From Solirubrobacterales bacterium (lineage in GTDB: Bacteria; Actinomycetota; Thermoleophilia; Solirubrobacterales; Solirubrobacteraceae): a DNA stretch of 35,711 nucleotides. The translations under genes and the position numbers were made by a program. Below, in pieces: positions 22,782 to 31,037 of this stretch. How positions within the stretch are numbered: position 1 is the stretch's first letter; the number at the start of each line of letters is the position of its first letter. Location of the stretch: contig DAHUYZ010000019.1 in assembly GCA_027306855.1 (NCBI GenBank), forward strand, positions 1 to 35,711, in the 5' to 3' direction. The notes below the pieces were generated by a model, which saw only the letters and a list, made by a program, of their open reading frames with translations, had not been told where the DNA came from and ran no database searches.

Positions 22782-23738
22782 GTGTCCAATTCCCTGACCC
22801 AACGTCTGCTCGACGGCGACCGCCGTGCGCTCGCGCGCGCGATCACGCTGGTGGAGGACGATCGCCCCGAGGGTTGGGAGCTGGTGCGCGAGGTCTATCC
22901 GCACACAGGGCATGCCGCCGTCTACGGCTTCACCGGCCCGCCCGGCGTCGGCAAGTCGACCCTGATCGGGGCGCTCACGAAGGCCCGTCGTGAAGCGGGG
23001 CGCACGGTTGGCGTGCTGTCCGTCGATCCTTCATCGCCCTTCACCCACGGCGCGCTGCTCGGCGACCGCATCCGCCTCACCGAGCACTTCCTCGACCCCG
23101 GCGTCTTCATCCGCTCGATGGCCAATCGCGGTGCGCTCGGCGGGCTGTCGGAGGCGGCCCTCCAGGCGGCGCTGCTGCTCGACGCGGCCGGACGCCAAGA
23201 CGTGTTCGTCGAGACAGTCGGCGTCGGTCAGGCCGAGATCGACATCATCGACCACGCCGACACGATCGTGCTCGTCTTGATGCCCGGCTCGGGCGACTCG
23301 ATTCAGGCTTTGAAGGCCGGTGTCATGGAGATCCCCGACGTGATCGTCATCAACAAGGCCGACCATCCCCTCACCGACACGATGGTCCGCGAGATCAGAG
23401 GCGTGCTCTCGCTCGCGAACCTCGACGGGGGCGCCGAGCGCGGGCGCTGGCGCGTGCCGATCGTCAAGACGGAGGCGGCCCACGACAAGGGAATCGCAGA
23501 GCTCGTCGAGCAGCTCGACGCCCACCGCGCCCACATCCTCGAGCAGGGCACTCTCCAGGAGCGCCGGGGGCGCAACCTGCGCAACGAGGTGCTCGCGATC
23601 GCGACCTCCCGCCTGCGCCGTCAGCTGGAGGATGAACTACGCGAAGACCCCGAGTTCAAGTGCTTGCTCGAGGAGGTCGTGCAGCGCAGGCTCGATCCCG
23701 CCAGCGCCGCCACAGAGCTGCTCAGCCGTCGTAGCTGA
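22782..23738 (+). CDS. meaB: MeaB-type G3E GTPase, methylmalonyl-CoA mutase chaperone
   Basis: A 318-residue P-loop GTPase. YGFTGPPGVGKSTLIGAL holds the Walker A, VGVLSVDPSSPFTHGALLGD is the conserved switch region with the metal-binding Asp, ETVGVGQAEIDI is Walker B-like and VINKADH the NKxD guanine-recognition motif. The C-terminal helix-rich part mediates dimerisation. MeaB loads adenosylcobalamin and protects the acyl-CoA mutase. A stand-alone B12-binding subunit is encoded at 29691, but no mutase large subunit is in the window. The GTG 22782 start is probably leaderless. Its last 17 bp overlap the 3' end of apt on the other strand. Confidence 0.94.
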   Translation: MSNSLTQRLLDGDRRALARAITLVEDDRPEGWELVREVYPHTGHAAVYGFTGPPGVGKSTLIGALTKARREAGRTVGVLSVDPSSPFTHGALLGDRIRLTEHFLDPGVFIRSMANRGALGGLSEAALQAALLLDAAGRQDVFVETVGVGQAEIDIIDHADTIVLVLMPGSGDSIQALKAGVMEIPDVIVINKADHPLTDTMVREIRGVLSLANLDGGAERGRWRVPIVKTEAAHDKGIAELVEQLDAHRAHILEQGTLQERRGRNLRNEVLAIATSRLRRQLEDELREDPEFKCLLEEVVQRRLDPASAATELLSRRS

Positions 23739-24258
23739 GCAAGGCGTGCGCCTCGTGCGGCGCCAGACGCTCGCGACCCTTCAGGAAAGCCAGCTCGATC
23801 AAAAAGCCACACCCGACCACCTCCCCGCCCAACTGCTCCACGAGCTCGCACAACGCGGAGGCGGTCCCACCGGTCGCGAGCAGGTCGTCGTGGACGAGCA
23901 CCCTCGCGCCGTGACCGATCGCGTCGCTGTGCAGCTCCAACTGGTCGGACCCGTACTCGAGCAAATATTCCGCGCTCACCGTCTGGAACGGCAGCTTGCC
24001 CGGCTTGCGCGCGAGCACGAACCCGGCGCCCAGCTCCAGCGCCAACGCCGGGCCGAGCAGAAAACCGCGCGCCTCGGCGGCGATCACGCAGTCGACGTTC
24101 AGCGGTCGCGCGTACTCCGCGAGTCCCTTGACAGCCGACCCGAGCGCGTCCGGGTCGGCCAGCAGCGGCGTGATGTCCTTGAAGACGATCCCCTCCTGCG
24201 GGAAGTCCGGGATGTCGCGGATCAGTCCGCGAAGCCGCTCGACGTCAGCTCTCGGCAT
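23722..24258 (-). CDS. apt: Adenine phosphoribosyltransferase
   Basis: A 178-residue purine-salvage enzyme of normal length, which converts adenine and PRPP to AMP in the cytoplasm. LIRDIPDFPQEGIVFKDITP near the N terminus is the Apt signature; CVIAAEARGFLLGPALA and VLVHDDLLATGGTASALCEL hold the substrate loop and the PRPP-binding motif. The ATG 24258 lies inside the 3' end of the upstream fatty-acid hydroxylase gene (14-bp overlap), so the two are co-transcribed. The stop overlaps convergent meaB by 17 bp. Confidence 0.95.
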   Translation of the reverse strand: MPRADVERLRGLIRDIPDFPQEGIVFKDITPLLADPDALGSAVKGLAEYARPLNVDCVIAAEARGFLLGPALALELGAGFVLARKPGKLPFQTVSAEYLLEYGSDQLELHSDAIGHGARVLVHDDLLATGGTASALCELVEQLGGEVVGCGFLIELAFLKGRERLAPHEAHALLSYDG

Positions 24259-25018
24259 GCAGCGTGCGCGCCGTCGCCGAGCGGGGCACCTCGCGCTGGT
24301 CGGGCGCAGTGCCGATCACCTTGTCGCCGACGACCGAGGTCACCCCGAACCAGTAGCGCTCGTTCTTGAAGTGGTGCAGGCGATGGTTGCGCCAGATCGC
24401 CTTGAAGTAGCGGCCCTGCGGTCGGTATGGGGTGTGGATCAAGAAGTGCATCCACTCGTATGAGGCGAGGATCGCGTAGGCGGCGACGAGACCGGTCATC
24501 GCTCCCGCGAGCCGGTCGCCACCGAGCACGAGCTGCACCGGGAAGGACATTGCCCAGTCCACGAACGCGATCATCGCGAGGAAGACCAGCACCGCGTAGA
24601 CGGGGATCAGCAGCTCCTCGAGTATGTGTGGGGCTTCATGGTGCGCACGATGCTCACGGGCGCTCGGCACCTCCATCCGGCGCCCGAACAGCGTGAACGG
24701 GGGAGAGTGCAGCAGATAGACATGGATCATCCACTCCACGAACGGGGTCACGACAACGAGGCCCGCAACGACAACTGCGTCGCGCCAGCTCCACGAGCCG
24801 ATCGCAATGCGCGCGACGAGCGCGACTAGAACGGCTCCGAACAGATACGGGGGAGAGGGCATGCGCACGAACACGCGCGCACAGTCGCGCAGCGAGGGCC
24901 CCGTGCCGCGACGGGTCGGAACCGACTCGGCTGGAGCGGTCAGATGGTCCACACCGAGGTCCCTCGTCTCGCTCGCGGGTGCGAGAACGTCGTGTTCGGC
25001 GTCGGTCGTGGCGGGCAT
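24245..25018 (-). CDS. Fatty-acid hydroxylase / sterol desaturase-family membrane protein
   Basis: A 257-residue integral membrane protein of the FA_hydroxylase superfamily. His clusters that would bind a di-iron centre are visible: EWMIHVYLLH, SAREHRAHHEAPH, YEWMHFLIHTPY and NHRLHHFKNERYWFGV. Four or so hydrophobic segments lie between them, and the first 50 residues are hydrophilic and probably cytoplasmic. Members hydroxylate or desaturate lipids, including fatty acids, sterols and carotenoids; the substrate here is unknown. ATG 25018 has TAGCAT ending 9 nt upstream. The gene overlaps apt by 14 bp, an odd pairing with a purine-salvage gene. Confidence 0.85.
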   Translation of the reverse strand: MPATTDAEHDVLAPASETRDLGVDHLTAPAESVPTRRGTGPSLRDCARVFVRMPSPPYLFGAVLVALVARIAIGSWSWRDAVVVAGLVVVTPFVEWMIHVYLLHSPPFTLFGRRMEVPSAREHRAHHEAPHILEELLIPVYAVLVFLAMIAFVDWAMSFPVQLVLGGDRLAGAMTGLVAAYAILASYEWMHFLIHTPYRPQGRYFKAIWRNHRLHHFKNERYWFGVTSVVGDKVIGTAPDQREVPRSATARTLHAES

Positions 25019-25027
25019 GACCTCTCG

Positions 25028-25045
25028 ATGCTAACCGAGTAGGCT
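25028..25045. promoter_or_regulatory. Face-to-face leaderless promoters, FA hydroxylase / F420 nitroreductase
   Basis: TAGCAT on the minus strand (25033-25028) ends 9 nt before ATG 25018, and TAGGCT on the plus strand (25040-25045) ends 9 nt before ATG 25055. Six bp separate them. ATGACC at 25017-25022 stands 17 bp before TAGGCT and is a fair -35; it overlaps the opposing start codon. Confidence 0.6.
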
Positions 25046-25054
25046 GCTCCGACC

Positions 25055-25501
25055 ATGGACTACATGCGCTGGGTCGACGGCAACTGGTCGCTGCTCACAC
25101 GGATGATGCGCGGCCACGCAAAGGTCTACCGCGCCACACGCGGCCTGATCGGTCACCGCGTGCCCGGCGTGCCCGAGATGCTGCTGCTCGACCACGTCGG
25201 CGCCAAGAGCGGCGCGAAGCGCACCACGCCGCTCGTGTTCGCCCGCGACGGCGAGGACATTGTCCTGATCGCCTCCAAGGGCGGCTACCCGAAGAACCCC
25301 GCCTGGTACTACAACCTGCTCGCCAACCCCGATACGACGATCCAGATCGGCTCGAAGGTGATTCCGGTCCACGCCAGCGTCGCTCCCGAGGAGGAGTACG
25401 ACCGGCTGTGGAAGCTCGCGGTCGACGTCTACCGCGGATACGAAGGCTACCGCCGGCGCACCGAGCGCAAGATCCCGCTGCTCGTGCTCACGCCGCGCTG
25501 A
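25055..25501 (+). CDS. Deazaflavin (F420)-dependent nitroreductase-family protein
   Basis: A 148-residue protein of the Ddn/DUF385 split-barrel family. MLLLDHVGAKSGAKRTTPLV (about residues 46-65) is the family signature, followed by IVLIASKGGYPKNPAWYYNL, whose GGxxxNPxWYxN block helps bind the F420 phosphate tail. Relatives reduce quinones or nitro compounds with F420H2. This implies that the host makes F420, as most Actinobacteria do. ATG 25055 is probably leaderless (TAGGCT 9 nt upstream). It converges on the next gene with 18 bp between stops. Confidence 0.92.
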   Translation: MDYMRWVDGNWSLLTRMMRGHAKVYRATRGLIGHRVPGVPEMLLLDHVGAKSGAKRTTPLVFARDGEDIVLIASKGGYPKNPAWYYNLLANPDTTIQIGSKVIPVHASVAPEEEYDRLWKLAVDVYRGYEGYRRRTERKIPLLVLTPR

Positions 25502-25519
25502 TCCCGCCTCAGCGGGTCC

Positions 25520-26668
25520 TCACGCGCCCAGCGCGCGGGCGATCACCATCTGCTGCACCTCGTCGGTGCCCTCGCCAATCGTGAGGATCTTGGCGTCCCG
25601 GTAGAAGCGGCAGACGGGGTACTCCTCGATGAAGCCGTACCCGCCGTGGATCTGCACCGCCTCCTCCGTGCAGCGCACCGCCAGCCGGCCCGTCTTCAGC
25701 TTGGCCTGGGCGGCGGTCAGCGTGAAGTCGCGGCCTGAGTCCTTCTCGCGAGCGGCCTTGTACACGAGCAGCCTCGCCGCCTCGATCTCGGCAGACATGT
25801 CCGCGAGCTTGGCCTGGATCGCCTGGAACTTGGAGATCGGCTTGCCGAACGCTACGCGCTGCTTGGCATACGCGAGCGCCTGATCCAGCGCACCCTGGGC
25901 GAGGCCGACTCCCATCGCCGCGACTCCGATCCGGCCGATGTCGAGGATCTTCAGAAACTGCTTGAAGCCCTGCCCGCGCTGCCCCAGCAGGCTCTCCCGC
26001 GGAACGCGACATTCGCTGAAGGACAGCGGTCGCGTGTCCGATGCGTTCCAGCCCATCTTGCGATACGGCTCGCCCTGCTCGTATCCCGATGTCCCGTTCG
26101 GAACGATGATGTTCGAGATCTCCTTCGCGCCGCCCCCTTCTTCGCCGGTGACGGCTGTGATGCAGACCATCCCCGAGATGTCGGTGCCGGCGTTCGTGAT
26201 GAATTGCTTGGCGCCGTCGATCACCCATTCGCCGTCCTCTAGACGCGCACGCGTGCGCGTGTTGCCGGCGTCGCTGCCCGCGTCTGGCTCGGTCAGCCCG
26301 AACGCCCCGAGCACCTCGCCTGAGCACAGCTTCGGCAGCCACTGCCGCTTCTGCTCCTCCGTCCCGAACAGCCAGATCGGCTGCGTTCCGAGCGAGGTGT
26401 GGGCGCAGACCGTGATTGCCACTGACGAGTCGACTCTCGTCAGCTCCTCGACGGCCAGAACGTACGCGAGCGTGTCGCCGCCGCCCCCGCCGTAATCCTG
26501 CGGGAAGGGAATCCCCATCAGCCCGAGCTCGCCTAGCTTCGCGACGATCTCATACGGGAAGGACTTGGTCCTGTCGAGCTCCTCCGCGACCGGCGCGACC
26601 TCGGCCTCGGCGAACTCCCTGACGGTGCGCCTGATCAGCTCGTGGTCTTGGGACAGGTCGAAGTCCAT
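25520..26668 (-). CDS. Acyl-CoA dehydrogenase (second copy)
   Basis: A 382-residue acyl-CoA dehydrogenase. FGLTEPDAGSDAGNTRTRA is the first family signature, WVIDGAKQFITNAG follows, and AVQIHGGYGFIEEYPVCRFY with IGEGTDEVQQMVIARAL gives the second signature and the catalytic Glu at about 366. The sequence is closest to short-chain or branched-chain types (butyryl- or isobutyryl-CoA), but this is not certain. Electrons would pass to EtfAB. ATG 26668 is supported by the typical MDFDLS start and a TAGGGT box ending 10 nt upstream; a longer reading to 26716 would run through three GCAAGT repeats that look regulatory. It differs clearly from the copy at 13058. Confidence 0.95.
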   Translation of the reverse strand: MDFDLSQDHELIRRTVREFAEAEVAPVAEELDRTKSFPYEIVAKLGELGLMGIPFPQDYGGGGGDTLAYVLAVEELTRVDSSVAITVCAHTSLGTQPIWLFGTEEQKRQWLPKLCSGEVLGAFGLTEPDAGSDAGNTRTRARLEDGEWVIDGAKQFITNAGTDISGMVCITAVTGEEGGGAKEISNIIVPNGTSGYEQGEPYRKMGWNASDTRPLSFSECRVPRESLLGQRGQGFKQFLKILDIGRIGVAAMGVGLAQGALDQALAYAKQRVAFGKPISKFQAIQAKLADMSAEIEAARLLVYKAAREKDSGRDFTLTAAQAKLKTGRLAVRCTEEAVQIHGGYGFIEEYPVCRFYRDAKILTIGEGTDEVQQMVIARALGA

Positions 26669-26678
26669 GGCGGCGCTA

Positions 26679-26716
26679 ACCCTACTTGCAAGCCACTTGC
26701 TACTACTTGCATGCAA
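26679..26716 (-). promoter_or_regulatory. Promoter of the second acyl-CoA dehydrogenase with three phased GCAAGT repeats
   Basis: On the minus strand TAGGGT (26684-26679) ends 10 nt before ATG 26668. Just upstream GCAAGT occurs three times, at 26689-26684, 26700-26695 and 26710-26705, spaced 11 and 10 bp apart, about one helical turn. Palindromes CTTGCAAG (26685-26692) and TTGCATGCAA (26707-26716) lie within the same block. No recognisable -35 is at the normal distance. Confidence 0.55.
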
Positions 26717-26778
26717 AACCTAAAAGGCGCCCAGCCGACGTCCTGCGTCTCGCCAACGAGCATCGCGTCCGCGGGCGG

Positions 26779-28260
26779 CTACGCGCAGTAGGAGCGCGCG
26801 AGCTCGACCATCAAACGCACCCCATAGCCCGAGGCGCCGTGTCCGACGTAGGCGCGGTCCAGTTCCCAGGCCGAGCCCGCGATGTCCAGGTGCGCCCACG
26901 GCACCTCGCCGACGAAGTTCGACAGGAACGCCCCGCCGATGATCGTGCCCGCCTTGCGGCCCTCCGGAGCGTTGTCGAGGTCGCCGAACTTCCCTTTGAT
27001 CAGCTCGTCGTACTCCTCGTGCAGCGGCAGCCTCCACACGATCTCGCCGCTGCGCTCCCCAGCCTCGGTGACCCGCGCGGCGAGGGTGTCGTCGTTAGAC
27101 ATCAGGCCGGCGTATGTCGAGCCGAGCGCGATGATCACCGCCCCGGTCAGCGTCGCGGCGTCGACGATCGCCTCCGCGCCGAGCGAGACCGCGTGGCAGA
27201 GGCAGTCCGACAGCACGAGCCGTCCCTCCGCGTCGGTGTTGTTGACCTCGATCGTCTTGCCGTTGGCCGCAGTCACGATGTCGCCCGGCTTGACCGAACG
27301 CCCGCTCGGCAGGTTCTCAGTGGCGCCGACGACGCCAAGCACCCGTACCGGAAGCGCCATCCTCGCGATCGCGGCGATCGCGCAGATCACGGCAGCGCCG
27401 CCCGACATGTCGAACTTCATCTCAGCCATTTTCGCTCCGGGCTTGATCGAGATGCCGCCGCTGTCGAACGTCACGGCCTTGCCGACCAGCCCAAGCAGCG
27501 GACCATCGACCCCCTCTGGCTCGTAGCGCATCGTGATGAGCGCCGGCTCCTGCTCCGATCCTTGCGCCACGGAGGCGAACGCTCCCATCGAGCGTGCAAG
27601 GATCCCCTCACGCCCCTCGACTTCGACGTCCAGAGCGTCGATCTCGCTCGCCAGCGCACGCGCATACTCCCCAAGCGCCGTCGGCGTCAGGTCGTTCGCA
27701 GGCCGGTTCTGCAGGTCGCGCGCCTCGTTCACGGTGCCCGCGACGATCGCCGCATGCGCGACGGTCTGCTCGAGATCGGCGCCCCCGGCCACGATCAGCC
27801 CATCCAGGCGCTTTGGCCGAGAGTTGCCCTCGCCGCTTGTGCCCTGCTTCTCCGACGCCGCCGACTTGAAGGTCTCGAAGGTGTAGTCCGCCAAGATCGT
27901 CCCCTCCACCAGCGCCTGCGCTGCCTCAGCGTCACTGCCTGATGGGAGCGCCCAGCACAGCGTGCGCGTGGAGAGCTCTCGTGCACGCTCGCGGGCAACG
28001 GCCGCGGCGACGCGCGCCCGCTCCGGCGTGAAGGCGTCCTTCTTTCCGAGGCCGACGATCAACCAGCGCTTGTCTTCCGCATGGCCGACCCCAAGCGACT
28101 TGAGCGATCCTCGCGCCTCGCCGTTGCGTACCAGATCGGCGACGGGCTCTGGTGTGCCCTCAGGGGCTGCCGCCCCTCCATCCTCTCCCTCGAACACACC
28201 GATCGCGACGGTGTCGGCATCGGTCAGCTGCGGCATCTGCGCTGTCCAGGAGACGTTCAC
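26779..28260 (-). CDS. pepA: Leucyl aminopeptidase, M17 family
   Basis: A 493-residue metallo-aminopeptidase. VGKAVTFDSGGISIKPG and FDMSGGAAVICAI hold metal and active-site Lys/Asp residues, NTDAEGRLVLSDCL is the M17 signature, and DAATLTGAVIIALG follows. It removes N-terminal residues from peptides using two divalent metals, usually as a hexamer. GTG 28260 (MNVSWTAQM) is chosen: TATGGT ends exactly 9 nt before it, and the N-terminal domain of homologues begins here. Upstream in-frame ATG 28380 would add 40 residues and run over a palindrome. The gene shares a 250-bp divergent region with a thiolase. Confidence 0.92.
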   Translation of the reverse strand: MNVSWTAQMPQLTDADTVAIGVFEGEDGGAAAPEGTPEPVADLVRNGEARGSLKSLGVGHAEDKRWLIVGLGKKDAFTPERARVAAAVARERARELSTRTLCWALPSGSDAEAAQALVEGTILADYTFETFKSAASEKQGTSGEGNSRPKRLDGLIVAGGADLEQTVAHAAIVAGTVNEARDLQNRPANDLTPTALGEYARALASEIDALDVEVEGREGILARSMGAFASVAQGSEQEPALITMRYEPEGVDGPLLGLVGKAVTFDSGGISIKPGAKMAEMKFDMSGGAAVICAIAAIARMALPVRVLGVVGATENLPSGRSVKPGDIVTAANGKTIEVNNTDAEGRLVLSDCLCHAVSLGAEAIVDAATLTGAVIIALGSTYAGLMSNDDTLAARVTEAGERSGEIVWRLPLHEEYDELIKGKFGDLDNAPEGRKAGTIIGGAFLSNFVGEVPWAHLDIAGSAWELDRAYVGHGASGYGVRLMVELARSYCA

Positions 28261-28269
28261 GGTGTCGGC

Positions 28270-28275
28270 ACCATA
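28270..28275 (-). promoter_or_regulatory. -10 element of pepA, leaderless start
   Basis: TATGGT on the minus strand ends 9 nt before GTG 28260. Confidence 0.55.
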
Positions 28276-28371
28276 TCCGCTGGAGAGCGCATCCGTCCGA
28301 TAGATCGGTCTGGCGTAGGCCTCGCCCTCGCGCGCGCGAAGAAAGGCGAAGAAAGGCTTACGCCGCGCGCT

Positions 28372-28389
28372 CACGCGCATACGCGCGTG
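28372..28389. repeat. Inverted repeat in the pepA / thiolase divergent region
   Basis: CACGCGC (28372-28378), centre ATAC, GCGCGTG (28383-28389), followed at once by TATATAAG, the most AT-rich patch of the region. It is a good operator candidate for the downstream thiolase or for both genes. TAGCAT at 28450-28455 is another -10-like hexamer. Nothing else is recognised in the 250-bp gap. Confidence 0.5.
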
Positions 28390-28510
28390 TATATAAGAAG
28401 GGAAGAGCGGGAAGGCCTGTTCCGCGCGGTACCCGAGACGGCCGCCCGATAGCATTGCGATCCCAGGCCGCCCCACGGCGGACCCCTCGACCTCCAGGAG
28501 AACCGCCTCG

Positions 28511-29686
<1,176 letters not shown>

Positions 29687-29690
29687 GGCG

Positions 29691-30116
29691 ATGGCGGCCG
29701 AGGCGCCCGCGAAGGGCAAGATTCGCGTCGTCGTGGCCAAGCCCGGACTGGACGGGCACGACCGCGGCGCGAAGATCATCGCGCGCGCGCTGCGCGATGC
29801 CGGTATGGAGGTCATTTACACGGGCCTGCACCAGACCCCCGAGCAGATAGTCGAGACGGTCATCCAGGAGGACGCCGACGCTGTTGGGTTGTCGATCCTC
29901 TCGGGCGCCCACATGACGCTCGTGCCGCGCGTCGTAGAGCTGCTGCGCGAGCAGTCGATCGACGACGTGCTCGTCACCGTCGGCGGCACGATCCCCGCCG
30001 AAGACATCCCGGAGCTGAAGAAGCTCGGCGTGGCCGAAGTCTTTACACCGGGAGCGCCTACGCAGGACATTGTGGAGTTCATCCGCGGGGCGACCCGCGC
30101 TCATGAGGCCGGCTGA
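29691..30116 (+). CDS. Stand-alone cobalamin-binding (acyl-CoA mutase small) subunit
   Basis: A 141-residue B12-binding domain of the methylmalonyl-CoA mutase C-terminal type. [19 protein letters not shown] contains the DxHxxG motif with His23 as the lower cobalt ligand, and [20 protein letters not shown] and [19 protein letters not shown] form the rest of the Rossmann-like fold. It must pair with a separate large subunit (methylmalonyl-, isobutyryl- or similar acyl-CoA mutase) not in the window. The MeaB GTPase at 22782 would serve the same enzyme. It begins 4 nt after the thiolase stop. Confidence 0.93.
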   Translation: MAAEAPAKGKIRVVVAKPGLDGHDRGAKIIARALRDAGMEVIYTGLHQTPEQIVETVIQEDADAVGLSILSGAHMTLVPRVVELLREQSIDDVLVTVGGTIPAEDIPELKKLGVAEVFTPGAPTQDIVEFIRGATRAHEAG

Positions 30117-30162
30117 GCGGCCCTACCGATGCCGAGCATTCGCCGGCGAACCCGTCACCTGA

Positions 30163-30178
30163 TTGACTCGTCAGTCAA
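30163..30178. promoter_or_regulatory. Putative TetR operator over the etf promoter
   Basis: TTGACTCGTCAGTCAA: 6-bp inverted arms around a 4-bp centre. The half-sites equal those at 17411-17426. It contains the -35 of the etfB promoter, so a bound repressor would block polymerase. Confidence 0.65.
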
Positions 30179-30190
30179 CTCAGATAGGAT
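30163..30190 (+). promoter_or_regulatory. Promoter of the etfB-etfA-ETF-QO operon
   Basis: TTGACT (30163-30168) and TAGGAT (30185-30190) are spaced 16 bp apart. The expected start of transcription is near 30197, leaving a leader of about 27 nt with AAGGAG at 30211-30216, 7 nt before ATG 30224. Confidence 0.65.
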
Positions 30191-30223
30191 TAGTCCCATC
30201 GAGACCCCTCAAGGAGTAGCTGA

Positions 30224-31015
30224 ATGAAGATTTGCGTCCTGGTGAAGGAGGTTCCGGACGCCGCCGTCGAGAAGAGGCTCAACAACTCGACGGGGCGGAT
30301 GGACCGCAGCGGGGAGAAGAACCTCAACCCGTATGACACACACGCCATCGAGGCTGCGATGCAGATACGCGAGGGCGGCGTCGCCCCCGTCGAGGAAATC
30401 GTAGCCGTGACCATGGGCCCGGAGAGCGCCGTTCGCGCACTGCACAAGGCCGTCTCGCTCGGAGCGGACCGCTCGGTCCATCTCTCGGATGAGGCCGTCG
30501 CAGGCTCGGATGTGGCCGCCACCGGCTATGCGCTCGCGCAGACGCTGCGGCGCGAGAGCCCCGACCTGGTGCTGCTCGGCCAGCAGTCAGACGACGGCGA
30601 GTGCTACACGATCGGCGCGGTCGTCGCCGAGCACCTCGGCATGCCCTCGCTCACCCAGGTCATCAAGATGGACGTCGAGACCGGCGCGCTTCGTTGTGAG
30701 CGACAGGCCGAGTACGGCTACGACACGGTGCAGGTCAGCCTGCCGGCCGTGATCTCCGTCGGCGACGCGATCAACGAGCCGCGCTATCCGTCGTTGAAGG
30801 CGATCATGGGCGCCAAGAAGAAGCCGCTCGAGACGGTCGGTGCCGCAGATGTCGAGATCGATACCTCGAAGGTCGGCGGCGAGAACTCCGCCGCTCGCTG
30901 GATCGCCGCGAAGGCGCCGCCGGCGAAGGCCGCGGGGGAGATCATCGAGGACGAAGACACCGCCGAGACGGTCGAGAAGATCGTCGCCTGGCTCGACGAG
31001 CGCAAGCTCATCTAG
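30224..31015 (+). CDS. etfB: Electron transfer flavoprotein beta subunit
   Basis: A 263-residue EtfB. MKICVLVKEVPDA opens the fold, NPYDTHAIEAAMQI is typical, and QSDDGECYTIGAVVAEHLG with the later AINEPRYPSLKAIMGAKKKP is the family's signature end. With EtfA it forms a soluble FAD/AMP heterodimer that collects electrons from acyl-CoA dehydrogenases such as those at 13058 and 25520. It has a clear Shine-Dalgarno and its own promoter, covered by a palindrome shared with the tetR unit. etfA follows after 22 nt. Confidence 0.97.
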   Translation: MKICVLVKEVPDAAVEKRLNNSTGRMDRSGEKNLNPYDTHAIEAAMQIREGGVAPVEEIVAVTMGPESAVRALHKAVSLGADRSVHLSDEAVAGSDVAATGYALAQTLRRESPDLVLLGQQSDDGECYTIGAVVAEHLGMPSLTQVIKMDVETGALRCERQAEYGYDTVQVSLPAVISVGDAINEPRYPSLKAIMGAKKKPLETVGAADVEIDTSKVGGENSAARWIAAKAPPAKAAGEIIEDEDTAETVEKIVAWLDERKLI

Positions 31016-31037
31016 ACCAGCGAAAGGAACTGGAGAA

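Noticed and set aside
24245-25018. Possible carotenoid or sterol enzyme assignment
   Set aside because: The His motifs support the superfamily only; nothing in the neighbourhood points to sterol or carotenoid synthesis.
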